Source: Candidatus Bathyarchaeota archaeon
Lineage (GTDB): Archaea; Thermoproteota; Bathyarchaeia; RBG-16-48-13; GCA-020355125
Length of the DNA stretch: 8,721 bases
Assembly (NCBI GenBank): GCA_030617005.1
Contig: JAUWWH010000018.1
Coordinates: 1-8,721, forward strand
Direction of reading: 5' to 3'
Part shown: in pieces, positions 1 to 7,518 of the stretch
Position numbering within the stretch: the stretch's first letter is position 1
Layout: the number at the start of each line of letters is the position of its first letter
Program-made: the position numbers and the translations under genes
Notes under the pieces: model-generated
The model's input: the letters and a program-made list of their open reading frames with translations, nothing else
Told to the model about the DNA's origin: nothing
Databases searched by the model: none

Positions 1-549
1 ACAAAAATACCTTCTACAATAATTAAACTAAGCAAAGAAAAGGAGATCATAGCACTTTTAGATGGAGATCGTGGTGGAGACATGATTCTAGAAGGACTGC
101 TCCAGGTTGCAAAGCCCAGTTTCGTAGTGAGAGCGCCTCGTGGAAAAGAAGTGGAAGAGTTAACACCTAAAGAAGTGACCAAACTTCTCCGCACAAAAAC
201 TCCGATAAATAAACTTAAGAAACTTAAAGAGAGGAAAGAGAAGAAACAAATTACCCTGCCTGAAGTGATTGTTTCACTTTCTTCCGAGTTGGAAGGGACA
301 TTAGAAGCAGTTGTTTTAAATGATCACCTAGACCTTCTTGAAAAGATGCCCGTCAGTGAACTCTGCATTAAACTTAAGAACATTAATAATGCCCACACCA
401 TAGTCTTCGATGGGATCATCACCCAAAGACTAATCGACATAGCTGGAGATAAAGGAGTAAAACGAATAGTTGGTGAAAGAACCTCAGGGATTGTCAAGCG
501 CCCACTTAACATTCAACTCTTAACATTTAGCAAAATAATATCCTCATAA
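1..549 (+). CDS. dnaG: DNA primase DnaG, archaeal type (3' part, 182 residues)
   Basis: The frame is open from base 1, so the start lies outside the window; only the C-terminal 182 residues are present, roughly half of a typical archaeal DnaG of about 400 residues. The key visible motif is DGDRGGD at partial residues 21-27, the metal-binding acidic motif of the TOPRIM domain, followed by VRAPRGKEVEELT, typical of archaeal DnaG. The last 100 residues (SSELEGTLEAVVL, then VFDGIITQRLIDIA and VKRPLNIQLLTF) match the conserved archaeal DnaG C-terminal domain. In the family this protein is a bacterial-like primase that is also a stable subunit of the archaeal RNA exosome, bound through its C-terminal region. 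An internal ATG at 82 is not the start, because it would cut the TOPRIM motif. The gene converges on trxB and ends in a hairpin. The identification is firm; which role dominates cannot be read from sequence. Confidence 0.95.
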   Translation, partial: TKIPSTIIKLSKEKEIIALLDGDRGGDMILEGLLQVAKPSFVVRAPRGKEVEELTPKEVTKLLRTKTPINKLKKLKERKEKKQITLPEVIVSLSSELEGTLEAVVLNDHLDLLEKMPVSELCIKLKNINNAHTIVFDGIITQRLIDIAGDKGVKRIVGERTSGIVKRPLNIQLLTFSKIISS

Positions 550-573
550 GAGGTCTACAGACGCCTCTTTTCT
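548..573 (+). terminator. Hairpin and T-run after dnaG
   Basis: AAGAGG (548-553) pairs with CCTCTT (564-569), and an alternative inner pairing GTC/GAC is possible within the loop. The 3' arm runs straight into TTTTCTC. It lies in the 42-base gap between the converging dnaG and trxB stops and overlaps the dnaG stop codon. The T-run is on the dnaG side only, so it is best read as the end of the dnaG transcript. Archaeal termination depends mostly on the U-tract. Confidence 0.5.
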
Positions 574-591
574 CAACATGTACGTTGTTAA

Positions 592-1542
592 TCACGAACC
601 CATGTAGTAGTATGGTCTCTTAAGGAAACCAAAAACTTCGATCGCTGCAATAATGGCTTGACCAACAGCTGTCCCTATCTGCTTTACTGCGCAATTTGTT
701 ACATCCCCTGTGGCGTAAACTCCATCTATATTTGTTCTTTGCTTTGCATCAACAATAATAAAGCCCTCTCGATCTATCTCCACACCCGCCTCCTTTGCGA
801 TTTGACTATTCGGTGCCTCACCTACGTGAATGAAGATTCCGTCAACAAGGACTTCTACAGTCTTCCCCGTTTTATTGTTGAATAGAACCACACAATTTAC
901 TATCTGTTCTCCCTTTATTTCATCAATTTCAGTATTCAATATCACTTTCACTCCACGTCTCTTTAGATCCTTTCTTAGCGCATCCTCCGCCCTCAATACC
1001 CCTCTTCGATGGATGAGTTTAACATCGGAAGCTAGATCTGAAAGGTAAAGCGCGGAGATAGCCGCAGAGTTTCCCCCCCCAACAACGATTAAACGTTTTC
1101 CTCTGAAGAGAGGACCATCACATACTGAACAGTAGCTAACACCTTTACCACTAAACGTCTCCTCACCGGCGACGTTAAGGTGTTTATAGTGGCAACCTGA
1201 AGAGATAATAACTGCCGAAGTTGTGTAACTATTTTTTTCCGTCTTCACAATCTTTTGTTCCCCCAAGAGATTCAACTTAACCCCTCGCTCCAGATCATTA
1301 ATCTGAACTTCAAACTTCTTAGCTTGCTCCACCATTCTGTTCATTAGATCGAAACCCGATATGCCCTCTATAAAGCCGGGATAATTTTCAATCAATGAGG
1401 CTTCTGTTGCTAAACCTCCCGGCGTCTTCTCTTCTAAAATTAGAGTTTTCAAACCATTACGTGCAGAATATATACCTGCGGTGAGACCAGCGGGACCCGC
1501 CCCGATTATTATTACATCGTATTCAGTTCCATCCATTCTCAA
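592..1542 (-). CDS. trxB: Thioredoxin reductase (NADPH, FAD)
   Basis: This flavoprotein transfers electrons from NADPH through FAD and a redox-active disulfide to thioredoxin or a glutaredoxin-like protein in the cytoplasm. Visible in order: the FAD-binding GAGPAG at residues 14-19, the active-site CSVC at 138-141 followed by DGPLF, the second nucleotide-binding loop GGGNSA at 155-160, HRR at 178-180 with R184 (the basic set that favours NADPH over NADH), and the C-terminal FAD motif ATGD at 277-280 with KQIGTAVGQA. The length of 316 is normal for low-molecular-weight TrxB. The start is uncertain. TTG at 1542 has GAGG only 4 bases upstream, while ATG at 1536 (residue 3) has it 10 bases upstream, giving 314 residues; both keep all domains. 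The gene is monocistronic, divergent from nth and convergent with dnaG. The GGG of the NADPH loop is encoded by a run of eight G on the coding strand. Confidence 0.95.
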   Translation of the reverse strand: MRMDGTEYDVIIIGAGPAGLTAGIYSARNGLKTLILEEKTPGGLATEASLIENYPGFIEGISGFDLMNRMVEQAKKFEVQINDLERGVKLNLLGEQKIVKTEKNSYTTSAVIISSGCHYKHLNVAGEETFSGKGVSYCSVCDGPLFRGKRLIVVGGGNSAAISALYLSDLASDVKLIHRRGVLRAEDALRKDLKRRGVKVILNTEIDEIKGEQIVNCVVLFNNKTGKTVEVLVDGIFIHVGEAPNSQIAKEAGVEIDREGFIIVDAKQRTNIDGVYATGDVTNCAVKQIGTAVGQAIIAAIEVFGFLKRPYYYMGS

Positions 1543-1572
1543 TAATCCTCTCTCTTCTAAAGGAAATCTAGA

Positions 1573-1585
1573 AATACTAAAAAAA
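1573..1585 (-). promoter_or_regulatory. Possible TATA element for trxB
   Basis: On the minus strand the T-rich stretch ACTTTTTTTAGTA ends about 30 bases before the trxB start. This spacing would put transcription initiation 10-20 bases ahead of the coding region. There is no strong BRE and the T-richness of the region weakens the call. Confidence 0.25.
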
Positions 1586-1673
1586 GTTACTGGTCTATCT
1601 GTCCTCTCACAATCTTATCCCCACTTCATTTCATAGGGTGTAATAAACAAGCATCCCCCTATTTAGATAATGG

Positions 1674-1704
1674 GAAAGGATTAATACTATTTTCCTTTAA
1701 ACTT
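1674..1704 (+). promoter_or_regulatory. Possible BRE/TATA region for the endonuclease III gene
   Basis: Two candidates lie in the divergent spacer. GAAAGG followed by ATTAATAC (1680-1687) would start transcription near 1711, giving a very short leader. TTTAAAC (1696-1702) would start near 1723, giving a leaderless transcript. The sequence cannot choose between them. The rest of the spacer 1543-1722 shows no gene. Confidence 0.3.
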
Positions 1705-1722
1705 TTAACAGGGAACTATTAT

Positions 1723-2382
1723 TTGGATGATTTAGAAAGAATGAGAAAAGTAATAATACGCTTAGAGCAGAGGTTTCCCATTCGTGAACATCATCGAATT
1801 AACGATGTTTTTTCTCTCTTAATCGCAACAATTCTCTCTCAGAATACGAATGATCGGAATTCCTCACGAGCCTTCCACAACCTTATACAAAGTTACGAGA
1901 TCAAACCAGCTGTACTTGCAAATTTGACGCCCGAAGAGATAAGACCCCTCATTAAATATGCTGGGTTACAGGATATTAGGAGTAAAAGAATAATAGCAAT
2001 ATCAAAGACTGTACTTCACAAGTTTAGTGGAGACTTAACCCACGTATTAAAACTTCCCTTTCTAAAAGCGCGACACACTCTGCTAAGTTTAGAGGGAGTC
2101 GGTCCGAAGACCGCGGATATTTTACTAAACTTCTTTGGAGGGAGGGCAGTAATGCCCATAGACACAAATATCTTTCGCGTTATTAACAGGCTCAACTTTG
2201 TAAAAGGGAGAAATTATGAGAAGACGCGTTTGACCTTAGAAAAGCTTATCCCCTCTGAGAAACTTCAAGAGATGCATCTCTTAGTAATTCAGTTTGGAAG
2301 AAAAATTTGTAAACCTCGAAACCCCACATGCTTCACTTGTCCTCTAAACTCTATGTGTGACTACCCTAAAACACTACCCTAA
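1723..2382 (+). CDS. nth: Endonuclease III (DNA glycosylase/AP lyase)
   Basis: This base-excision-repair enzyme removes oxidised pyrimidines and nicks the abasic site. The 219-residue length matches endonuclease III (E. coli, 211). The helix-hairpin-helix LEGVGPKTAD has the catalytic lysine at K129, and the catalytic aspartate is D147 in PIDTNI. Together these indicate a bifunctional glycosylase/lyase. The C-terminal [4Fe-4S] loop is intact: C196, C203, C206 and C212 in the spacing C-x6-C-x2-C-x5-C. The N-terminal helix SQNTNDRNSS corresponds to the SAQATD region of the bacterial enzyme and resembles archaeal homologues. The start is TTG at 1723 with only a weak AGGGA upstream; ATG at 1741 would remove six residues ahead of the fold. 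The last residues (KTLP) are changed by a 13-base tandem duplication at the stop codon. Substrate specificity within the superfamily is not certain. Confidence 0.92.
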   Translation: MDDLERMRKVIIRLEQRFPIREHHRINDVFSLLIATILSQNTNDRNSSRAFHNLIQSYEIKPAVLANLTPEEIRPLIKYAGLQDIRSKRIIAISKTVLHKFSGDLTHVLKLPFLKARHTLLSLEGVGPKTADILLNFFGGRAVMPIDTNIFRVINRLNFVKGRNYEKTRLTLEKLIPSEKLQEMHLLVIQFGRKICKPRNPTCFTCPLNSMCDYPKTLP

Positions 2383-2386
2383 AACG
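2361..2386 (+). repeat. Tandem 13-base duplication across the nth stop codon
   Basis: CTACCCTAAAAC occurs at 2361-2372 and again at 2374-2385, with a period of 13 bases. Because 13 is not a multiple of three, the second copy is read in another frame (CTA CCC TAA) and supplies the present nth stop. Confidence 0.85.
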
Positions 2387-2437
2387 AGAGATGATGTAAC
2401 TTAATGACTGGAAGGTACCTTTCTTTTAGTCAATAAA

Positions 2438-2450
2438 CTTTTTAATAAAA
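2438..2450 (+). promoter_or_regulatory. Possible TATA element for the PAC4-like gene
   Basis: The AT-only stretch ACTTTTTAATAAAA lies about 60 bases ahead of the start codon, with AATAAA just before it. Initiation about 25 bases downstream would leave a 5' leader of roughly 30 bases carrying the GTGAGG site. This is a positional inference only. Confidence 0.35.
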
Positions 2451-2505
2451 TGAGGGCAGTCGATGAATAGTGCGATGACAACGAAAACAGTGAGGTTTGA
2501 TTAAC

Positions 2506-2850
2506 TTGTCCAATACCCTGTTACATGAAGAGATCGAAGAAAAAGGGATCCACTTTTCAGCAACGTTACTAAAACTAGAGAATTCAGTTATAGTCTTCTT
2601 CAATGAGAGGGGGAGTTTTAAACTAGGTACTCTAGCTATCGCTATGCCTAATTCTCTCACCTCAATATATTTGTCCTCAATACTCCTTGGAGATAGAAAT
2701 ATAGGTATCACAAAGATCTTAGCAGGACGCTTCTCAAACGCTTTTAGTTGTATTTCCCTTGTCTCAACCCATCTAGCTAATATCAGAGAGATGGATATAG
2801 GTGCATTATTATTGAAACTTGCGCAGAAGCTTATTGACAAACTTTCTTAA
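2506..2850 (+). CDS. PAC4/PSMG4-like proteasome assembly chaperone candidate
   Basis: A 114-residue protein with no signal peptide or membrane helix. From memory of human PSMG4 (PAC4), it aligns along most of its length: IHF (15-17) with VHF, LAIAM (43-47) with LAVAM, SSILLGD (57-63) with STSLLGD, LAGRF (72-76) with LAQRL, SLVS (84-87) with FVSY, then an N and a terminal amphipathic helix ending KLIDKL against RIKEEM. Order and spacing are kept. In eukaryotes PAC4 pairs with PAC3 and helps build the 20S alpha ring, so a homologue here would probably act on the archaeal 20S proteasome; this is inference. TTG at 2506 is preferred because GTGAGG (2490-2495) lies 10 bases upstream. TTG at 2497 adds three residues but sits one base from that site, and a TGA at 2491 blocks anything longer. 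It is transcribed separately from nth (123-base gap) and ileS. Confidence 0.72.
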   Translation: MSNTLLHEEIEEKGIHFSATLLKLENSVIVFFNERGSFKLGTLAIAMPNSLTSIYLSSILLGDRNIGITKILAGRFSNAFSCISLVSTHLANIREMDIGALLLKLAQKLIDKLS

Positions 2851-2860
2851 ATATGAGTGG

Positions 2861-2885
2861 TTTTTTCTTGTCAAAAGCTTTTTTT
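2861..2885 (+). terminator. Double T-run downstream of the PAC4-like gene
   Basis: TTTTTT (2861-2866) and TTTTTTT (2879-2885) follow the stop within 35 bases. The second is part of the palindrome AAAAGCTTTT (2873-2882). Archaeal RNA polymerase terminates at such U-tracts, so this probably separates the gene from ileS. Confidence 0.5.
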
Positions 2886-2967
2886 AGTTGATTATGTCAA
2901 TTATGAGCCGAAAGATATAAACGGTGAATGGACTGACTGGCTCTATTCGTTAGTTCATAATATTTTC

Positions 2968-2984
2968 CTAAGATTTAAAAATGA
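2968..2984 (+). promoter_or_regulatory. Probable TATA box for ileS
   Basis: GATTTAAAAATG, preceded by a CTAA purine/pyrimidine mix, is centred about 57 bases ahead of the TTG start. Initiation near 3000 would give a leader of about 30 bases ending in GAGGAGG. The remainder of 2886-3032 has no gene. Confidence 0.45.
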
Positions 2985-3023
2985 AATTAAATTAGGCTGC
3001 ACCTTAACTCTTGAAAGAAGAAT

Positions 3024-3030
3024 GAGGAGG
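3024..3030 (+). promoter_or_regulatory. Shine-Dalgarno site GAGGAGG fixing the ileS TTG start
   Basis: GAGG at 3024-3027 is five bases from TTG 3033, and the repeat GAGG at 3027-3030 is two bases away. An in-frame TGA at 3012-3014 and no other start codon between it and 3033 make TTG 3033 the only upstream candidate. Confidence 0.75.
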
Positions 3031-3032
3031 AA

Positions 3033-6000
3033 TTGAAGATAACCCTCTATAAAGAAGTTCCAACTACATTTGATTCACCTGAGATAGAACATACCATTTT
3101 AAGATTTTGGAAGAAAACTGACGCATTTAAAAAGCTAGTTACCATGAACAGTGGAAAGAAACGCTGGTCTTTCATAGATGGTCCCATAACTGCTAACAAT
3201 CCCATGGGCGTCCACCATGCTTGGGGGCGGACATACAAGGATCTCTATCAACGTTACAAGGCGATGAATGGATTTGACCTACGATACCAGAACAGCTTCG
3301 ACTGCCAAGGATTATGGGTTGAAGTAGAGGTGGAGAAGGGACTCGGATTCAAATCTAAGAGTGACATAGAAGCTTATGGGGTCGCAGAATTTGTCAACAA
3401 ATGTAAGCAGCGTGTACTAAAATACGCATCTATTCAAGTGGAACAGTCCATCCGTCTAGGATATTGGATGGATTGGGATGATACGAACCTTCTTAGGAAA
3501 CTATCTGCGCACATGGAGACTCCAGAAAAAATACTTTCTGTTAAGACCCCGAGGGGTGATTTTACAGATAGTGTAGAACAGATTGTAAGCAGACTCGGTA
3601 CATCACCTCTGAATGGCTCCTACTTCACTTTCTCTAATGAGAATAACTACACAATCTGGGCCGCTCTCAAAAAATGCAATGAACAGGGTTGGCTTTACAA
3701 GGGAAGAGACGTTATGCCTTGGTGTCCACGTTGTTCCACGGCACTCTCTCAACACGAGATAGCTACAGACGGTTACCGTGATTTAACTCATCCTGGACTA
3801 ATCATCAGATTTCCTTTATACGAAAAACCTAATGGATCCCTCCTCGTGTGGACAACAACACCTTGGACACTAACATCTAATGTAGCAGCTGCGGTACACC
3901 CCGACCTGTTATATGTGAAGATTCAACATAAAGGTGAAATTTTTTATCTTGCAAAAAGTGCTCTTGCTACGATTTTTTCTAAAGACTGTGAGATTCTAGA
4001 AGAGTTTATGGGTCAAGAAATGGAGGGTTGGACATATGTAGGACCCTACGATGACTTACCCATCAATGAAAAGATGGGAGTAATGAATGCCCACCGAGTA
4101 ATACTCTGGAAGGATGTGAGTGAGGTTGAAGGAACTGGCATTGTCCACATTGCTCCAGGTTGCGGTAAGGAGGACTTTGAGTTAAGCAAAAGATACAAAC
4201 TTCCCGTCATTGCACCTTTAAACGATTTTGGCATATTTATCGAAGGGTTTTCTCGGCTTACCGGGGTTCACGTCTATGATTCAGCAAAGCTGATCATTCA
4301 AGACCTTAAAAAGAAGAACCTACTCTTTAAAACGGAGTCGTACACCCATCGTTATCCTGTTTGTTGGCGTTGTGGTAATGAATTAGTCTTTAGGTTAGTT
4401 GATGAATGGTTTATATCAATGGGTGCAAAGCTCAACAAACCAGTTGAGAAGATTACCGATAACGAGAAGCAGAAGAATCTACGTTACCAAATCATGGATG
4501 TGACCCAGAAGACTCGTTGGATTCCTGCCTTTGGCTTACAACAAGAATTAGATTGGCTTCAGAATATGGATGACTGGATGATCTCCAAAAAGAGATACTG
4601 GGGGTTAGCCTTACCGATTTGGGAATGCAAAAAATGTGGAACGTTTGATGTAATAGGCAGCGAGAAGGAGCTTAAATCTAGAGCTGTTGAGGGATGGGAA
4701 TATTTTAAAGGCCATACACCTCATCGACCGTGGATAGACGCAGTTAGGATCCGATGTCCTAAATGTGACGCTCTCGCTTCCCGCATTACAGATGTAGGGA
4801 ATCCATGGTTAGATGCTGGTATTGTATCTTACTCAACCCTCAAGTATCTCCATGACTCTGGATACTGGGAGCGGTGGTTTCCTGCTCATTTTATTTGCGA
4901 ATCTCTTCCAGGCCAATTCAGGAACTGGTTTTATTCCATGTTGGCGATGAGCACGATAATGACACAACGCACCCCCTTCCTTACTTGTTTGGGGCATGGT
5001 TCAGTATTCGCTGAAGACGGGCGGGAGATGCATAAATCTTGGGGTAACGCAATCTGGTTTGATGATGCTGTTGAGATCATGGGCGCTGATGTCATGCGGT
5101 GGATGTACTGTAAAACAAGGCCTGAAAGTAATCTGTTCTTTGGTTACAGTAGGGCTGATAGTGTTAAGCGACAGTTCTTAATCCCTCTCTGGAACATATA
5201 CAGTTTCTTCGTGACGTATGCTAATCTTGATATGTGGACTCCAAAAAAGATGACAAACAAATTGTCCCTTTTAGATCGTTGGATTCTCTCAAAGCTTCAA
5301 ATCCTTATCCGAGATGTCACAAATTATCTGGAAAACTTTGATGCTTTTAAAGCTACAGCTCACTTACAACAATTTGTGGTTAATCTTTCCACTTGGTACA
5401 TCCGTCGTTCGCGAAGACGATTCTGGAAGAGTAAGGCGGATGTTGACAAAAACGCAGCATATACCACCTTGTACACTAGCCTTACCACGCTCATTAAACT
5501 GTTAGCACCTTTTATCCCTTTCATAACTGAAGAGATGTATCAGAATCTCGTGCATACGGTTCAACCTGACGCATTAGCGAGTGTCCATCATAACAATTGG
5601 CCTGTTGCGGACCCCTCTCTAATTGATTTAGAATTGATGGCTGATATGGACGCTGTCATTGATGTCAGTAGCTTAGGACGCTCTGCACGTAGCAAATCAG
5701 GTATTAAATTACGACAACCATTACTGGAGGCTATTGTTGTGTCCGATGAGACCATTTTAACGCGTCTTCAGAGACTTATAACCCTAATAGAGGAAGAGTT
5801 GAACGTCAAGAAGGTGACCCTGCTAAATCATGAAACTGCGATCGTGGATTACGAAGTCCACCTATTGCCTAATGTACTCGGTAAGAAATATGGATCTCTC
5901 TTCCCTAAACTAAAGATTGCAGTAAAAACTCTAGAGGCTAATACCCTGGCATTACCTTTTTTAAACGGTCTTACTGTAGATGTTGATGTAGAGAATCGTG

Positions 6001-6395
6001 TAATCACCTTGCTCCCTGAAGAAGTAGAAGTAAAGAAGCTCCCCAAGAACAGCTGGATGTTAGCGGAGAAGCAGAACCTTCTCGTAGGTATCAATTTAAC
6101 TATCACTGAAGAATTGAAGAAGCAAGGTCTAGCCCAAGATATCGTACGGCGAATTCAGAACCAACGGAAGGATGCAGGGTTTGACATCGCTGATCTGATT
6201 GAAACCTATTACGCTGCTGGACCGAAGCTAACAGATATCTTTGAAACCTATGGAGATTACATCGCAGCAGAAACCTTGTCCACAACAATCTATAAGACTG
6301 AACCACCTAAAAACGCGCATATCGCGGAATTTAAACTCGACGATGTACCATTGAAAATAGCTTTGATTCGCGTAAAAGGGAAAGGTGAAGAATAA
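3033..6395 (+). CDS. ileS: Isoleucyl-tRNA synthetase with variant HIGH and KMSKS motifs
   Basis: A 1120-residue class I synthetase that charges tRNA-Ile with isoleucine in the cytoplasm. In order: the Rossmann nucleotide-binding region with the HIGH equivalent MGVH at 58-61 (within NNPMGVHHAWGR); zinc pair C231/C234, completed by C444/C447; the CP1 editing domain with WTTTPWTL (273-280) and GTGIVHIAPG (367-376) followed by the editing aspartate D381; a second zinc-ribbon-like set C532/C535 and C575/C578; RYWG at 521-524; the KMSKS equivalent EMHKS at 665-669, keeping K668; the anticodon-binding domain with STWYIRRSRRRFW (786-798); and a C-terminal extension with DIVRRIQNQRKDAGF (1036-1050). 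Editing and catalytic residues appear complete, so it should be active. The motif variants recall a bacterial-type subgroup, suggesting transfer or an ancient paralogue. The gene stands alone and abuts the convergent gene by one base. Confidence 0.95.
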   Translation: MKITLYKEVPTTFDSPEIEHTILRFWKKTDAFKKLVTMNSGKKRWSFIDGPITANNPMGVHHAWGRTYKDLYQRYKAMNGFDLRYQNSFDCQGLWVEVEVEKGLGFKSKSDIEAYGVAEFVNKCKQRVLKYASIQVEQSIRLGYWMDWDDTNLLRKLSAHMETPEKILSVKTPRGDFTDSVEQIVSRLGTSPLNGSYFTFSNENNYTIWAALKKCNEQGWLYKGRDVMPWCPRCSTALSQHEIATDGYRDLTHPGLIIRFPLYEKPNGSLLVWTTTPWTLTSNVAAAVHPDLLYVKIQHKGEIFYLAKSALATIFSKDCEILEEFMGQEMEGWTYVGPYDDLPINEKMGVMNAHRVILWKDVSEVEGTGIVHIAPGCGKEDFELSKRYKLPVIAPLNDFGIFIEGFSRLTGVHVYDSAKLIIQDLKKKNLLFKTESYTHRYPVCWRCGNELVFRLVDEWFISMGAKLNKPVEKITDNEKQKNLRYQIMDVTQKTRWIPAFGLQQELDWLQNMDDWMISKKRYWGLALPIWECKKCGTFDVIGSEKELKSRAVEGWEYFKGHTPHRPWIDAVRIRCPKCDALASRITDVGNPWLDAGIVSYSTLKYLHDSGYWERWFPAHFICESLPGQFRNWFYSMLAMSTIMTQRTPFLTCLGHGSVFAEDGREMHKSWGNAIWFDDAVEIMGADVMRWMYCKTRPESNLFFGYSRADSVKRQFLIPLWNIYSFFVTYANLDMWTPKKMTNKLSLLDRWILSKLQILIRDVTNYLENFDAFKATAHLQQFVVNLSTWYIRRSRRRFWKSKADVDKNAAYTTLYTSLTTLIKLLAPFIPFITEEMYQNLVHTVQPDALASVHHNNWPVADPSLIDLELMADMDAVIDVSSLGRSARSKSGIKLRQPLLEAIVVSDETILTRLQRLITLIEEELNVKKVTLLNHETAIVDYEVHLLPNVLGKKYGSLFPKLKIAVKTLEANTLALPFLNGLTVDVDVENRVITLLPEEVEVKKLPKNSWMLAEKQNLLVGINLTITEELKKQGLAQDIVRRIQNQRKDAGFDIADLIETYYAAGPKLTDIFETYGDYIAAETLSTTIYKTEPPKNAHIAEFKLDDVPLKIALIRVKGKGEE

Positions 6396-6396
6396 T

Positions 6397-7518
6397 TTAC
6401 TTCACATTCACTATATGTTCTTCTCTATAATCAACAATGACTGGCATGTATCCTCGTAATTTATTATCTAAAGCGGAGTTGCCAGTATCGACTCTCAGGT
6501 TCTTCAGACCTCTCAACTTGTGCTTCGTTGCAATAACTGTAAGGTTTTTCAAGCCCACCTCCCGTATAACCGTAGGACTTATCTGCTGATTCCCCCTACC
6601 AAAAATGAAACCCTGACCCCCTATCGGGGTGACAATGATCCAAGATTTTTTACCCGTGATGGCTTCAAGGATCAGATTCTCATTTACATCCTTTGCTATG
6701 ATCTTCTTGTTAACAAGAAGATCGACTCCGAGTAGGGTCTTCTTCTCATCTAAAAGGTCAGTGATGGTACGAGTAGTTGTCCCAGGACCAAGAATATAGA
6801 CGATATTAGGCTTCATCATTTCATTAACAAAAATTGCGATGGCTACCTGATTACGAACTTCATCCTCAATTATTAGGCTACCTATCTTTGATCCTTGAAT
6901 CAAAGATGGCTCATACGGAGCCAAAGCATATCCATGTAACTTTGCGGATACATGTCCCTTCCTAAAAGCTTCCTCGTCCACATCCATAATTTCTACCTCT
7001 CTTAAGGGTAAACCTTCCCAAAGGAATTTGATGACTATTCTCGCAGCTGCTCTAGGGTCTACAGCGAAAACGGCGGAGTGAATCTTAACTCCTGCAGGAA
7101 CACCAAGAACTGGAATATTTATTCCCGTTACCTCAGAGATATCTCTAACCGTCCCATCGCCGCCTACAAATAATATTATTTTCACGTTCATCTTCATCAT
7201 ATCTTCTATAGCTTTCTTTGTGTCAATAGCCGTGGTTCTTCCTTGATTTATGGCTCCTATAACGATTGGATTTAAATCGCACTGCTTCACCTCAACCTCT
7301 CCCATCTCACTTGGATATGTTATGATTTGGATAACATCTTTAACCTCTCGCAAGACTTCCAAGGTCTCTATAGCGCGTATAGGGGCTAAGGGTTCTGCCC
7401 CCAACTCTCTAGCTTTTTGTAGAATCTCTTCGCCATCAATACCCTTCAAGCCAACGCGTCCTCCCATTCCAGCTATAGGATTTACAACAAAGCCAATTTT
7501 TTTCTTATGACGTTTCAC
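6397..7518 (-). CDS. ATP-NAD kinase family protein (COG3199, AcoX-like)
   Basis: A 373-residue cytoplasmic protein of the diacylglycerol-kinase/NAD-kinase fold. It has the N-terminal strand and loop GFVVNPIAGMGG (9-20), the signature GGDGT (119-123) that binds ATP/NAD phosphate groups, LGVPAGVKIHSAVFA (138-152) forming the second half of the site, and YILGPGTTTR (241-250). Length and motif order match archaeal COG3199 proteins, annotated as predicted polyphosphate/ATP-dependent NAD kinases; the exact substrate is not proven for most members. If it makes NADP it would supply NADPH users such as thioredoxin reductase, but that is inference. The start is GTG at 7518, supported by AAGGAG (7527-7532 on the complement) eight bases upstream. 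A 13-codon upstream ORF ends on this start (TAGTG). The stop lies one base from the ileS stop. Confidence 0.88.
   Translation of the reverse strand: MKRHKKKIGFVVNPIAGMGGRVGLKGIDGEEILQKARELGAEPLAPIRAIETLEVLREVKDVIQIITYPSEMGEVEVKQCDLNPIVIGAINQGRTTAIDTKKAIEDMMKMNVKIILFVGGDGTVRDISEVTGINIPVLGVPAGVKIHSAVFAVDPRAAARIVIKFLWEGLPLREVEIMDVDEEAFRKGHVSAKLHGYALAPYEPSLIQGSKIGSLIIEDEVRNQVAIAIFVNEMMKPNIVYILGPGTTTRTITDLLDEKKTLLGVDLLVNKKIIAKDVNENLILEAITGKKSWIIVTPIGGQGFIFGRGNQQISPTVIREVGLKNLTVIATKHKLRGLKNLRVDTGNSALDNKLRGYMPVIVDYREEHIVNVK

Noticed and set aside
2475..2504. Nine-residue ORF (MTTKTVRFD) ending just before the PAC4-like start
   Set aside because: No ribosome site of its own and too short to distinguish from chance.
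2442..2840. A 132-residue minus-strand ORF opposite the PAC4-like gene
   Set aside because: It is longer than the plus-strand frame but has no recognisable family or start context, while the plus-strand frame has a GAGG site and PAC4-like motifs. I treat it as an antisense shadow.
2915..2975. GAGCC/GGCTC stem ahead of ileS as a possible leader riboswitch
   Set aside because: Only five pairs with a long unstructured loop, and it lies upstream of the likely TATA box, so it would not be in the ileS transcript.
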